This document shows, one piece after another, positions 44,661-55,117 of a stretch of DNA of 64,000 nt. The DNA lies in assembly GCA_963761015.1 (NCBI GenBank), contig CAVXFL010000009.1:248001-312000 (forward strand), written 5' to 3'. The notes below the pieces were generated by a model. It ran no database searches, was not told the DNA's origin, and saw nothing but the letters and a program-made list of their open reading frames with translations. The stretch's first letter is position 1. The number at the start of each line of letters is the position of its first letter. The stretch comes from CAVXFL01 sp963761015 (lineage in GTDB: Bacteria; Pseudomonadota; Alphaproteobacteria; Acetobacterales; Acetobacteraceae). The position numbers and the translations under genes are program-made.

Positions 44661-47531
44661 TCAAGCGCTTGCCGGTAACGCCTCCGGGAGCGCCATGCCG
44701 GCCGCGAGAAAGGCACGGGTCTCCTCGATCGCCTCGGCAAGTCCGACCCGGCGCGGGGCCACCCCGGGCGGAAACGCGCTGAGCAGCCGGCTCGGCGTCC
44801 GCCGATCCAGCAGAACGAACACGCCGCGGTCGCTCGCCTGGCGGATCAGCCGGCCGAACGCCTGGCGCAGCCGGAGCCGGGCGATGCGATCGCCGAATCC
44901 CCCCGGTTCCCCGCCGGACAGATGCGTCCGCCGTTCGCGGTGGAGAATGTCCGGGCGTGGCCAGGGGACCTTCTCGAACACCACCAGCCGCAACGCGCGG
45001 CCGGGCACGTCCACGCCGTCGCGCATGGCGTCGGTGCCGAGCAGGCAACTTTCCTCCTCGGTGCGAAAGACGTCGACCAGGGTGGCGTTGTCCATCGCGT
45101 CCACGTGCTGGGCCAGCAGCGGGATGCCGGCGGCTTCGAGTTCTGGCGCGATGCGCGCGTGCACCGCCTTCAGGCGCGTGATCGCGGTGAACAGGCCCAG
45201 CGCGCCGCCCCCCGCCGCCAGGAACAGCGCCCGGTACGCGCTCGCGAGCTGGGCGATGTCGCCGGTCGCCAGATCGGTCACGATGAAGGCGCGGGTCTGC
45301 GCCGCATAATCGAAGGGGCTCGCAAGCGCGGCGCGGATCGCCGGGGCCGCCAGATGGGTCGTGCCCACGCGGGCCTCGGCGGCACTCCAGGCGGCCGTCG
45401 GGTCGCGCGTGGCGGAATCGCGCAAGGTCGCGGACGTGATGATGAGCCCGTGCGCCGGGGCGGCGACGGCGGCCGCGAACGGCACGGTGGGATCGAGCCA
45501 ATGCCGGAACAGCCCGACGTCCCGGTCGCCCGTCTCGCGCCGGTCCAGGCGCAGGAACATGACGTGCTCCGGCCGGCCATCAGGGTCGGCCGATCCGGCG
45601 ACCACCGCGCGGAGCATCGCTTGCCACGCGCTCAGCCGATCGAGCGCCCGCCGGCCGATGGTGCGGCAGGCCGCGTCGATGCGGTTGCGCGTGGCCGTGT
45701 CGAGCTCCTCCGCCTCCTCGTCGAGCCGGGCCGCGAGACGCTGGCGCAGCGTGTTCAACGGTTCGGCGATCCGCGTCAAGGCGGCGGCGAGGCGCTCGGC
45801 GGCTTCGGCGAGCGCCGGATCGGCGGGGAACAGATCGGCTTCCAGCGCGGCGCGCGGGCCGCGGTCGGCCGCGTTCGGCGCGCGCGCGAGTACTTGGCGC
45901 CGCATCAGGTGAAGAAAAGCCTCGGTCGGGTTAGGGCGGCCGGCGTCGATCCCGCCGAGTTCGGGCGCCATGTCGGCGAGCCCAGCCGACCAGCCGGGGG
46001 CGGGCAGGGCACGCGCGGCCAGCAACGCGGCTTCCAACGGAGCTTCCAGGTGGGGCCGGGCGGCAATCAGTTCCTCGATGCGCCGGCGCAATCCGCGCGC
46101 CCGCGAGCGGCCGCCTTCCGCGCCGAGCAGCCAGCGCCGCAGTTCGGCCGCCTCGGTCCCGGACAACTCGGCGGCGAAGGCGGCGTCCGCGGCATCGAAG
46201 ACCTGATGGCCCTCGTCGAAGACGTAGCGCAGAGGCACGGTCGCGTCATCCAGCCCGCCGCCCCAGTTCCAGTCGTGGGCCGCCTGCGTCATGACGAGGG
46301 CGTGGTTGGCGAGCACCAGATCGGCGGTGCGGGCGCGGCGGATCGTGTGTTCGATGAAGCAGCGCCGCCAGTGGGCGCAGGCGGCGTGGATGCACTCGCC
46401 GCGGCGGTCGGCGAGGGCAGCCGTCACCCCGGAGCCGAACAGCTCGGCGAACCATCCCGGCAAGTCGCCGCCGGTCAGATCGCCGTCGCTGCTTGCCACG
46501 GCCCAGCGGGCGATCAGGCCGAGCGGGATCAGCGCCGTCGGCGCCGCGACGCCGAGCGCGGCGGTCACGGCGTCCTCCAGGTTGAGCAGGCAGAGATAGT
46601 TCTCGCGGCCCTTGCGCACGACGGCACGGCGGCGGCGTTCGGCGGGATCGGGGAAGACGCGGGCCAATTCGGCCTCGATCTGGCGTTGCAGGTGCTTGGT
46701 ATAGGTGCTGATCCAGACCGAGCCGTGGTTGCGCTCGGCCCAGAGCAGGGCGGGGGCGAGATAGCCGAGCGTCTTGCCGGTGCCGGTGCCCGCCTCGGCG
46801 AGGACGAGGCGAGGGCTGCCGGCTGCCTCGCGCGGATCGAACGCCGCGCAAGCGGCACCGGCGTAATCGGCTTGACCCGGCCGCTGCTCGGCGCCGGGCC
46901 CGAGCATCGCGGCCAGCCGCCGTCGCGCCTCGACAGGCCGAACCGAGTGCGCGGCGGGCGGCGGCAGCGGCGCGCTCTCCTCCCATTCCGGCAGGCGCCG
47001 CCAGATCCTCAGCCCGTCCGTTGTCGGCGCGGCGTCGGGCTCGCCGAGCGCGGCCGCGACGAACGGCGCCCAGCCCCACCCGGCCTTGCCCATGCGCGTG
47101 GCAAGTCCGGCCGCGTCGCGGTTGCGGGGCAGGTGCCGGCTCGCGGACAGCCGGCCCAGCAGCGCGGCGGCGAAAGCCGGGAGCGCGGCGGTCGCCGCCT
47201 CGAGCCCAGGTCCGGGCGGTTGCAGATCGAGCGCGAGCGCGAGTCCACGTGGCGTGGGCGACGCGGGACGGGCCGGCGACACGAAGGCGAACAGTTCGAG
47301 CAGGTCGTAGGCGGGCAACGGCCGCATGCCGAGCCGCCGCCATGTCGCCGGGGCATGTACCAGCAGCGGCGGCCGATTCGCGCGCAGAAAGCCGGCGGCT
47401 GCTTCGGCCGAGAGGGCGAGTAGTTCGCCGTCGGTGGTCAGAATGGCGGCACGGCCATGCCCTGCCACGACCGCGGGCGCTTCGGGCAGCGCAACACCCG
47501 ACGGCCGATGCCACTGGGCGAGGGCGGTCAT
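44661..47531 (-). CDS. DinG-like ATP-dependent DNA helicase (XPD-type superfamily 2, Fe-S)
   Basis: 956 aa 5'-3' DNA helicase. Walker A is in LAEAGTGTGKTLGYLAPALL (about residue 265). Four Cys (YLCLLN, GECIH, AACAH, RRCF) are spaced as for the XPD/DinG 4Fe-4S cluster. Walker B is FDEGHQVFDAADAAF (DEGH for DEAH). The C-terminal motor carries RDGVDVPGRALRLVVFEKVP and LRQAFGRLIRQASDRGVFVL (motif VI). The first 200 or so residues are an extension poor in known motifs. Start at ATG 47531; a TTG at 47546 is also open. Likely acts on R-loops or stalled forks. Intact over 2.9 kb. Confidence 0.9.
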   Translation of the reverse strand: MTALAQWHRPSGVALPEAPAVVAGHGRAAILTTDGELLALSAEAAAGFLRANRPPLLVHAPATWRRLGMRPLPAYDLLELFAFVSPARPASPTPRGLALALDLQPPGPGLEAATAALPAFAAALLGRLSASRHLPRNRDAAGLATRMGKAGWGWAPFVAAALGEPDAAPTTDGLRIWRRLPEWEESAPLPPPAAHSVRPVEARRRLAAMLGPGAEQRPGQADYAGAACAAFDPREAAGSPRLVLAEAGTGTGKTLGYLAPALLWAERNHGSVWISTYTKHLQRQIEAELARVFPDPAERRRRAVVRKGRENYLCLLNLEDAVTAALGVAAPTALIPLGLIARWAVASSDGDLTGGDLPGWFAELFGSGVTAALADRRGECIHAACAHWRRCFIEHTIRRARTADLVLANHALVMTQAAHDWNWGGGLDDATVPLRYVFDEGHQVFDAADAAFAAELSGTEAAELRRWLLGAEGGRSRARGLRRRIEELIAARPHLEAPLEAALLAARALPAPGWSAGLADMAPELGGIDAGRPNPTEAFLHLMRRQVLARAPNAADRGPRAALEADLFPADPALAEAAERLAAALTRIAEPLNTLRQRLAARLDEEAEELDTATRNRIDAACRTIGRRALDRLSAWQAMLRAVVAGSADPDGRPEHVMFLRLDRRETGDRDVGLFRHWLDPTVPFAAAVAAPAHGLIITSATLRDSATRDPTAAWSAAEARVGTTHLAAPAIRAALASPFDYAAQTRAFIVTDLATGDIAQLASAYRALFLAAGGGALGLFTAITRLKAVHARIAPELEAAGIPLLAQHVDAMDNATLVDVFRTEEESCLLGTDAMRDGVDVPGRALRLVVFEKVPWPRPDILHRERRTHLSGGEPGGFGDRIARLRLRQAFGRLIRQASDRGVFVLLDRRTPSRLLSAFPPGVAPRRVGLAEAIEETRAFLAAGMALPEALPASA

Positions 47532-47571
47532 CCGGGCGCCGAGCAATACGTTTCAGCCACCCCCGCCCGGC

Positions 47572-47616
47572 ATGACGATCGCGGGCATGACGATCGCGGG
47601 CAATACGATCGCGGGC
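47572..47616. repeat. Three tandem 15-bp repeats in a divergent promoter region
   Basis: ATGACGATCGCGGGC at 47572-47586 and 47587-47601, then AATACGATCGCGGGC at 47602-47616. Each unit contains the palindrome CGATCG. The block occupies a third of the 126-base gap between the divergent helicase and lysK genes. Confidence 0.85.
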
Positions 47617-47657
47617 TTTGATTGACCGAGGCACATGCCATTTCTAGCTTGGCTTCC

Positions 47658-49251
47658 ATGTCAGATACACTCCGCAACAGCTTTGCCGACGCGCTGCCGC
47701 GCGCCTGGCCGTTCGAGGAGGCGCGCAAAGTCGCCGAGCGGCTCGCCGAATCCGGCAAGGACGCGGCGCTGTTCGAGACCGGCTACGGCCCGTCCGGTCT
47801 TCCGCATATCGGCACCTTCGGCGAGGTGGCCCGCACCAGCTGGGTGCGCCACGCCTTCACCGCGCTCACCGGCCTGCCCTCGCGCCTCATCGCCTTCAGC
47901 GACGACATGGACGGGCTGCGCAAGGTGCCGGACAACGTGCCGAACCGCGACATGCTGGCGCGGCACCTGGGCAAGCCGCTGACCCGCATCCCCGATCCGT
48001 TCGGCACGCACGACAGTTTCGGCGCGCACAACAACGCGCGGCTGCGGGAATTCCTGGACCGGTTCGGCTTCGAATACGCGTTCGCCTCGGCCACCGACTA
48101 TTACACGTCCGGCCGCTTCGACGCCGCGATCCTGCGGCTGCTGGAAGTGTACGAGGAGGTGCGGCAGGTGATGCTGCCGACGCTCGGGCCGGAGCGGCGC
48201 GCTACCTATTCGCCGGTGCTGCCGATCCATCCGCGCACCGGGCGGGTGATGCAGGTGGCGATCGAGCGGGTGGACCGCGACGCCGGCACCGTCGCCTGGC
48301 GCGACCCGGAGGACGGCGCCTGGCACGAAACGCCGGTGACCGGCGGGCACGCCAAGCTGCAATGGAAGGCCGACTGGGCCATGCGCTGGCACGCGCTCGG
48401 CATCGATTACGAAATGTCGGGCAAGGATCTGATCGACAGCGTGCGCTTGTCCGGCCGCATCTGCCGCATCCTCGGCAGCCAGCCGCCCGTCGGCTTCACC
48501 TACGAACTGTTCCTGGACGAGCACGGGCAGAAGATCAGCAAATCGAAGGGCAACGGCCTCTCGGTCGACGAATGGTTGCGCTACGCGCCGCCGGAAATTG
48601 CTGGCGCAGTTCATGTACAACGCGCCGCAGCGGGCCAAGCGGCTCTATTTCGACGTGATCCCACGCGCGGTCGACGAGTATCTGGCCAATTTCGAGAAGG
48701 CGCGGGCCGAGGACGAGGCGGCGCGGATGGCCAATCCGGCGTGGCACATCCATGCCGGCCATCTGCCCGAGCACGGCGGCAGCCCGCTGTCCTTCGCCAT
48801 GCTGCTGAACCTCGCCAGCGTGGTGAACGCCGAGACGCCCGAAATTCTGTGGGGCTTCATCCGCCGCTACGCGCCCGAGGAAACGCCCGAATCGCGGCCG
48901 TTCCTGGCGCGGCTGGTCGAGCACGCCATCGCCTATTATCGGGACTTCGTCCGGCCGGCGAAGCATTACCGCCAGCCGACCCCGATGGAGCGGACGGCGC
49001 TCGAGGACCTGACGGGCGCGCTGGAGACGATCGGCGAGGGCGTCGCGAGCGAGACGCTGCAGAACGCCGTTTACGAGGTCGGCAAGCGGCACGCCTTCCC
49101 CGATCTCCGGGCCTGGTTCCGCTGCCTCTATCAAATCCTGCTCGGCCAGGAAGAGGGGCCGCGCTTCGGCAATTTCGTCGCGATCTATGGCGTTGCCGAG
49201 ACAATCGCGCTGATCGAGGCGGCGCTCGCGCGTGCGGCGGACGCGGCGTAG
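47658..49251 (+). CDS. lysK: Lysyl-tRNA synthetase, class I (frame break at 48595-48597)
   Basis: Class I (Rossmann) LysRS charging tRNA-Lys, the form used by alphaproteobacteria and archaea. ATP motifs: GPSGLPHIGTFGEVARTSWV (HIGH-like) and DEHGQKISKSKGNGL (KMSKS-like). The catalytic part includes FSDDMDGLRKVPDNVPNRDM. At GCCGCCGGAAATTG the frame slips: removing one A gives PPELLAQFMYNAPQRAKRLY followed by the helical anticodon-binding region to the stop at 49251. Repaired length is about 530 aa, normal for the family. The gene should be essential, so the break is probably a sequencing error. The start has only a weak ribosome site. Its end overlaps the next gene by 20 bases. Confidence 0.9.
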
Positions 49252-51298
49252 AGAGGCGCTTCGCCGGCTCAGGCTTCGCCGGCTCCGGTCGTGGCTGCGG
49301 CGCCTGCCGGCGTTGCTCGGCGTGGTGCTGCTGGTGGGCGCCGTCTACGTGGTGCAGCGCGAGTTCCGCCATTTGCGCCTGGATGACATCGGCGCCGCGC
49401 TCGCGGCGATTCCGCCCAGGGCGCTCGCCATCTCCTTCGGCTTCACCCTGCTGTCCTACGGCATCCTGACGTTCTACGACCGGCTCGGGACGATCTATGC
49501 CGGGCACAAGGTCTCGTATCGCCGGGTGGCGTTCGCGTCGTTCTGCGCTTACGCGCTCTCGCACAATCTGGGGTTCTCGGCCGTCTCGGGGGCGGCGGTG
49601 CGGTTCCGCCTGTACTCGCATTGGGGGCTGGCGCCGGTCCAGATCGGCAAGGTCGTCGGGTTCTGCAACCTGACCTTCGCGCTCGGCGGGCTGGTGCTGG
49701 GCGGCGGCATCCTGCTGTTCGAGCCGGCCGCGGTCCCGTTCGTCGCCGATCACCTGCCGCATGCCAGCCTGCGCGGGGTGGGTGCGGCGATGTGGGCGCT
49801 CGTCGCCTGTTACATTGTTCTCTCGCGCATTATCCGCGCCGTCCGCCTGTTCGGCCACGACGTGCAGTTTCCCGACATCGGCATGGCCGGGCTCCAGGTT
49901 CTGCTGGCGACTGCCGACGTGGCGATCACGGCGGCGATTTTCGCGGCGCTGCTGCCGGCCACGCCGGGGCTGACCTATCCGCGCCTGCTCGGCGTGTACG
50001 TGACGTCCTATACCGCCGGGCTCGCCGCCAATCTGCCGGGCGGCATCGGCGTGTTCGACAGCGCCATGCTGCTGGGTCTGTCGCCCTACATGCCGGTCGC
50101 CCAGATCGTCGGCGCCATCCTGATCTTCCGACTCTACTACTACGTGATCCCGCTGTTCCTGGCGGGGACGCTGTTCGCCGGCAACGAGGTGCTGCTGCGC
50201 GGGCGCCGGCTGTTCCAGCAGCAGCCCGAGGCCCGGCGGATCCGCTTCCAGCCGCCCGGACGCTGGAGCGAGCCGGATTTCGCCGTTGCCGCCGGCACCG
50301 GCGTCGTGGTGCTCTGCGGCGCGGTATTGATCTCGATCGGGTTGCTCGCGTCGCGCTACGTGGTGCCGCTGACCGGTCCCGATTTGGCCGATGTCGCCGC
50401 CGCCGCGCAGCAGTTCGTGCCCTCCCTGATCGGCGCGGCGCTGCTGGTGCTGGCGATCGGGCTGGCGCGGCGGGTGAAGCTGGCCTGGGGCGCGACCCTC
50501 GGCCTGCTGCTGCTGGGCGCCGTCTTCGTCTTGGCCGAGGGCACCAACACCTGGGTCGCCGGCGGGCTGGTTCTCGCGGTCTTCGTGTTGATGCCGTATC
50601 GCACAGCGTTCTATCGCCAGGCCCGCGTGCTCGCCGGGCCGCTCGACGCCTCCACGGCGGTGCCGCTGCTCGCGCTGATCGCCTGCATCCTGGTACTCGC
50701 GGGGTTCGAGCGGCACGTCCGCGGGATCGCGACACGGAGTTGGCTGGATGTCGTGCTGGCGCCGGACATGCCGAGTTCGCTGCGCTTCAACGTGGCCGTC
50801 CTCGTTGCCGTGGGACTGGTGGCGACCTGGCGGCTGATCAAACCCATGCGCGTGACCTGGATCGCCTGGGGGCCGGAGGCGCGGCTGCGCTACGCAGCGC
50901 TCGGCGGCGCCCCGCCGGTCGAGGCGGACGGCCTGATTCTGGGCGAAGGCGAACGCGCCGGCGTGCCGTTCCGCGAGGCGGGCCGGGTCATGCTCGGGCT
51001 CGGCGATCCGGTCGGCGCGGAATCCGATCGGGTCTCCGCCATCTGGCGGCTGCGCGACCTGGCCGAGCAGGAAGCGCTGCGCCCCGCCTTCTACCGCACC
51101 GGCCGCGACTTCCTGAAGGTCTATCGCGACCTGGGGTTGACCGCCGTGCCGCTGACGCCGGACGGGCGGCCGCTGCCGGAGGCGAAGGCCGACCTCGCGG
51201 AACAGTTCCTGGTCTGCCGTACCGAGCGCGACCTGGCGTTCCTGCTGAAGACGCTGTCCGGCCCCGCCGGCCGTCAGTTCGAACCCAGCCCGGCGTAA
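49232..51298 (+). CDS. MprF-like membrane flippase with shortened C-terminal domain
   Basis: 688 aa. A basic N-terminus (RRTRRREALRRLRLRRLRSW) leads into about 12-14 helices, including YALSHNLGFSAVSGAAVRFR, YTAGLAANLPGGIGVFDSAM and LIFRLYYYVIPLFLAGTLFA, the MprF flippase core. The C-terminal region (from about 590) has LILGEGERAGVPFREAGRVM and DFLKVYRDLGLTAVPLTPDG, the start of the lysyl-phosphatidylglycerol synthase domain. It ends some 100-150 residues early and lacks the later catalytic motifs. It probably flips a phospholipid but may not transfer lysine. GTG start overlaps the lysK end; MprF uses Lys-tRNA, giving the pairing biochemical sense. Confidence 0.83.
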   Translation: MRRTRRREALRRLRLRRLRSWLRRLPALLGVVLLVGAVYVVQREFRHLRLDDIGAALAAIPPRALAISFGFTLLSYGILTFYDRLGTIYAGHKVSYRRVAFASFCAYALSHNLGFSAVSGAAVRFRLYSHWGLAPVQIGKVVGFCNLTFALGGLVLGGGILLFEPAAVPFVADHLPHASLRGVGAAMWALVACYIVLSRIIRAVRLFGHDVQFPDIGMAGLQVLLATADVAITAAIFAALLPATPGLTYPRLLGVYVTSYTAGLAANLPGGIGVFDSAMLLGLSPYMPVAQIVGAILIFRLYYYVIPLFLAGTLFAGNEVLLRGRRLFQQQPEARRIRFQPPGRWSEPDFAVAAGTGVVVLCGAVLISIGLLASRYVVPLTGPDLADVAAAAQQFVPSLIGAALLVLAIGLARRVKLAWGATLGLLLLGAVFVLAEGTNTWVAGGLVLAVFVLMPYRTAFYRQARVLAGPLDASTAVPLLALIACILVLAGFERHVRGIATRSWLDVVLAPDMPSSLRFNVAVLVAVGLVATWRLIKPMRVTWIAWGPEARLRYAALGGAPPVEADGLILGEGERAGVPFREAGRVMLGLGDPVGAESDRVSAIWRLRDLAEQEALRPAFYRTGRDFLKVYRDLGLTAVPLTPDGRPLPEAKADLAEQFLVCRTERDLAFLLKTLSGPAGRQFEPSPA

Positions 51299-51470
51299 CC
51301 CGCGCAGTTCCGCGTCTGTCGCTGGCCGCCGGATCCGGCTACTTTGCTCCGCCTACGTCGATTTGTCCGGTCCCAGGGGCGCCTGCGCCGCTGGCCCGAG
51401 CGTTGCGTTGACGGAAGCGTAATTTGTCCGAACTCAGTATTCGCGTTCCCCCACTCTGACAGGAGTGCTC

Positions 51471-53590
51471 GTGTCGGCTTCCAGCTCGAAGGCGCGTGTC
51501 CACGAAGGCCTGCCGAATCCGCTCGGCGCGACCTGGGACGGTCTCGGCGTCAACTTCGCCCTGTTCTCGGCGCATGCCGGCAAGGTCGAGCTTTGCCTGT
51601 TCGACGCCGAGGGCAGGCGGGAATTGCAGCGCATCGCGCTGCCGGAATTCACCGACGAAGTTTGGCACGGCTACCTGCCGGACGCCCGGCCCGGCACGGT
51701 CTATGCGTATCGGGTGCACGGCCCATACGAGCCCGAGGCCGGCCATCGCTTCAATCCGAACAAGCTGCTGCTCGACCCCTATGCCAAGGGGCATGTCGGC
51801 CGGCTGCGCTGGGACGATGCCTGCTACGGCTACACGATCGGGGCCGAGAACGAGGATCTCAGTTTCGACGAGCGCGACAGCGCGCCATTCATGCCGAAAT
51901 GCCGGGTCGTCGATCCGGCGTTCACCTGGGGGCGCGACCGCGTCCGCGCACCGGGTGGCAGAACACGATCATCTACGAGCTGCACGTGCGCGGCTTCACC
52001 AAGCTCAATCTCGCGGTTCCGGAGCCGCTGCGCGGCACATTTGCCGGGCTGATGGTCAAGGAGGTGGTGGACTATATCCGCTCGCTCGGGGTGACCGCGG
52101 TCGAATTGCTGCCGGTGCATACCTTCATCGACGATCGCACGCTGCTGGAGCAGGGGCTGTGCAACTACTGGGGCTACAACTCGATCGGGTTCTTCGCGCC
52201 CGATCCCCGCTATTCGGCCACCGGATCGATCGGCGAGTTCAAGGAGATGGTCGCGCATCTGCACGACGCCGGGCTCGAGGTGATCCTCGACGTGGTGTAC
52301 AACCACACCGCCGAGGGCAACGAACTCGGCCCGACCCTCTCGTTTCGCGGTATCGACAATGCCTCGTACTACCGGCTGATGCCGGACAAGCGCTACTACA
52401 TCAACGATACCGGCACCGGGAACACGCTCAACCTGTCGCATCCGCGCGTGCTGCAAATGGTCACCGACAGCCTGCGCTACTGGGTGCAGGAAATGCACGT
52501 CGACGGGTTCCGCTTCGATCTCGCGACGATCCTGGCGCGCGAGGAGGACGGGTTCGACGAGGGCGGCGGCTTCCTCGACAGTTGCCGCCAGGATCCGGTG
52601 CTGTCCGGGGTGAAGCTGATCGCGGAACCGTGGGATCTCGGTCCGGGCGGCTATCAGGTGGGCGGCTTCCCGCCGGGATGGGCGGAGTGGAACGACCGGT
52701 TTCGCGACAACACGCGCTCGTTCTGGAAAGGCGACGAGGGTATGATGTCGGAAATGGCCGCGCGGCTCTGCGCCTCCGGCGATCTGTTCAACCGGCGCGG
52801 CCGCAAGCCTTGGGCGAGCGTGAACTTCGTCACCGCGCACGACGGATTCACGCTCGCCGATATCGTCAGCTACAACGACAAGCACAACGAGGCGAACGGC
52901 GAACAGAATCACGACGGCCATTCGGACAACCGCTCCTGGAACCACGGCGCCGAAGGTCCGACCGACGATCCCGAGATCCGCGCCCTGCGCGAGCGGCAGA
53001 AGCGCAATTTGCTTGCCACGCTACTGATCTCGCAGGGCACGCCGATGCTGCTCGGCGGCGACGAGTTCGGCCGCACGCAGCAGGGCAACAACAACGCCTA
53101 TTGCCAGGATAACGAGATTGGCTGGGTCAACTGGGACATCGACGCCGACGGGCGCGCGCTGATCGAATTCGTGCGCAAGCTGACCGGGCTCAGGCGGGAA
53201 TACCCGGTGCTGCGGCGCGGACGCTTTCTCACCGGCGCGTTCAACGAGGAGCGCGGTCTGCGCGATGTCGAGTGGATCGCGCCGAGCGGGGACGAACTGA
53301 CCATCGCGGACTGGGACGAGCCCGGCAACCGCTGCTTCGGCATGCTGATCGACGGCCGGGCGCAGCCGACCGGAGTGCGCCGCCCGGGCACCGATGCGAC
53401 ATTGCTGATCGTACTGAATGCGCACCACGACGACGTGGCGTTCAAGCTGCCGAAGGCCGCCGGCGGACGGCGATGGCTGCTGCTGCTGGACACCAACGCA
53501 ACCACCCGCGCGCGCGACACGGGCTTCCGGATGGGCGATACCTGCCCGGTAACCGCGCGTTCGCTGCAACTTTTCCTGTTGCAGGCGTAA
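51471..53590 (+). CDS. glgX: Glycogen debranching enzyme GlgX (frame break near 51940)
   Basis: Family 13 isoamylase-type debranching enzyme that trims limit dextrins from glycogen. CBM48 N-terminus: GLPNPLGATWDGLGVNFALF, GPYEPEAGHRFNPNKLLLDP. The (beta/alpha)8 domain has VELLPVHTFIDDRTLLEQGL, DVVYNHTAEGNELGPTLSFR, VDGFRFDLATILAREEDGFD (nucleophile Asp), LIAEPWDLGPGGYQVGGFPP (acid Glu) and NFVTAHDGFTLADIVSYNDK. Between DPAFTWGRDR and RPRTGWQNTIIYELHVRGFT one base is missing near 51940 (family reads DDRRPRTPW). Start GTG 51471, 5 bases after AGGAG. Repaired length is about 706 aa. No other glycogen genes are nearby. Confidence 0.92.
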
Positions 53591-53661
53591 CGGCCTCGGT
53601 CGCCGGGGACGGGATCGTCGGGCCCGTTATCTGGCTCGCTCTCGACGGGACAAAGGTCCGC

Positions 53662-55074
53662 TCAGGGCTGGACGTGCGTGGCGAGCGCGGTCGGGTTCAG
53701 CAGCCGGTCGAGTTCCTGGTCGTTCAGCCCGAGCGCTTCGCGTGCGAGGTCGCGCACGGTGCGCCCGGTCGCCAGCGATTGTTTCGCCATCTCGGCCGCG
53801 CGCTCGTAGCCGATCAGCGGCACCAGCGCCGTCACCGTGCCGACGCTCGCCTCGACATGGCGCGCGCAGTCGGCCGGCCGGGCTTCGATGCCGATGACGC
53901 AGCGATCGGTGAAGGTCTGCACGCCGTTGGTGAGCAGGCCGAGCGACGACAGCACGTTGTGCGCGATCAGCGGTTCGAAGGCGTTGAGCTGCAACTGCCC
54001 GGCCTCGGCCGCCATGGTGACGGACAGATCGTTGCCGATTACCTCGAAACAGACCTGGTTCAACACCTCCGCGATCACCGGATTGACCTTGCCGGGCATG
54101 ATGGAGGAGCCGGGCTGCATGGCGGGCAAGGTGATCTCGCACAAGCCCCCGCGCGGCCCGGAGGACAGCAGGCGCAGATCGTTGGCGATCTTCGACAGCT
54201 TGACGGCGATGCGCTTCAGCACGCCGGAAAACATGACGAACGCGCCCATGTCCCAGCTTGCCTCGACCAGATTGGCCGATTGCACGAGCGGGAAGCCGCT
54301 GATGCGGCCGAGTTCGGCGATGGCGCGCGGCCCGAATTCCGGATCGGCGTTGATGCCGGTGCCGATCGCGGTGCCACCGAGATTCACTTCGTGCAACAAC
54401 TGCGCGGCGACTTGGAGGCGCTGAATGTCCTCGCGAATCGTGACGGCGTAGGCGCCGAGTTCCTGGCCGAGCGTCATCGGCACCGCGTCCTGAAGCTGCG
54501 TGCGGCCGAGCTTCACGACGCGCGCCGTCGGCGCCGCCTGATTCTCGAACGCGACCGCCAGCAACTCGAGCGCGCGGGCGAGCGCCGTGCAGGACAGCAG
54601 CACGGAGAGCCGCACCGCCGTCGGATAGGCGTCGTTGGTCGATTGCTCCAGGTTCACGTGGTCGTTGGGATGCAGCGCGTGATAGTCGCCGCGCGCGTGG
54701 CGCAGCAGTTCCAGCGCGCGGTTCGCCAGCACCTCGTTCATGTTCATGTTGGTCGAGGTGCCGGCGCCGCCCTGGATGACATCGATCGGGAACTGGTCGT
54801 GCAGCCTGCCCTCGATCACCTCCTGCGCCGCGCGGTCGATGGCGTCGGCCCTCTCGGGCGCGAGCTTGCCGAGTTGCGCGTTGGTGCGTGCCGCCGCCTG
54901 CTTCACCATCGCGAGCGCGCGCAACAGAGTCGGATAATGCGAAAGCGGCACGCCGGAGATCGGAAAGTTTTGCACGGCGCGCACGGTTTGGGCGCCATAG
55001 TAGGCTTCGGCGGGCACCGCGACCTCGCCGAGGCTGTCATGCTCGCGGCGAAACCTTTCGTCCTGCGGGTTCAT
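53662..55074 (-). CDS. aspA: Aspartate ammonia-lyase (fumarase/aspartase family)
   Basis: 470 aa tetrameric lyase, aspartate to fumarate plus ammonia. MNPQDERFRREHDSLGEVAV and PAEAYYGAQTVRAVQNFPIS are the typical start. GGAGTSTNMNMNEVLANRA and the catalytic loop GSSIMPGKVNPVIAEVLNQV complete the superfamily signature; GTGINADPEFGPRAIAELGR and FQ-type substrate residues (TALVPLIGYERAAEMAKQSL) favour aspartase over fumarase, though the distinction from fumC is not absolute. It is convergent with glgX. It stands just downstream of the toxin-antitoxin pair. Confidence 0.88.
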   Translation of the reverse strand: MNPQDERFRREHDSLGEVAVPAEAYYGAQTVRAVQNFPISGVPLSHYPTLLRALAMVKQAAARTNAQLGKLAPERADAIDRAAQEVIEGRLHDQFPIDVIQGGAGTSTNMNMNEVLANRALELLRHARGDYHALHPNDHVNLEQSTNDAYPTAVRLSVLLSCTALARALELLAVAFENQAAPTARVVKLGRTQLQDAVPMTLGQELGAYAVTIREDIQRLQVAAQLLHEVNLGGTAIGTGINADPEFGPRAIAELGRISGFPLVQSANLVEASWDMGAFVMFSGVLKRIAVKLSKIANDLRLLSSGPRGGLCEITLPAMQPGSSIMPGKVNPVIAEVLNQVCFEVIGNDLSVTMAAEAGQLQLNAFEPLIAHNVLSSLGLLTNGVQTFTDRCVIGIEARPADCARHVEASVGTVTALVPLIGYERAAEMAKQSLATGRTVRDLAREALGLNDQELDRLLNPTALATHVQP

Positions 55075-55117
55075 GAGTTCAGCTCTGCCGACTGCGATCG
55101 CGTCAGCGGGGGTAAGT

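Noticed and set aside
44922..47423. 833-residue open frame antisense to the DinG-like helicase
   Set aside because: Arg/Gly-rich shadow with no motif; the helicase motifs are all on the other strand.
48590..48600. Programmed ribosomal frameshift in lysK
   Set aside because: No slippery heptamer or downstream structure is evident, and a stray A in GGAAATTG alongside many similar +1 breaks is better explained as error.
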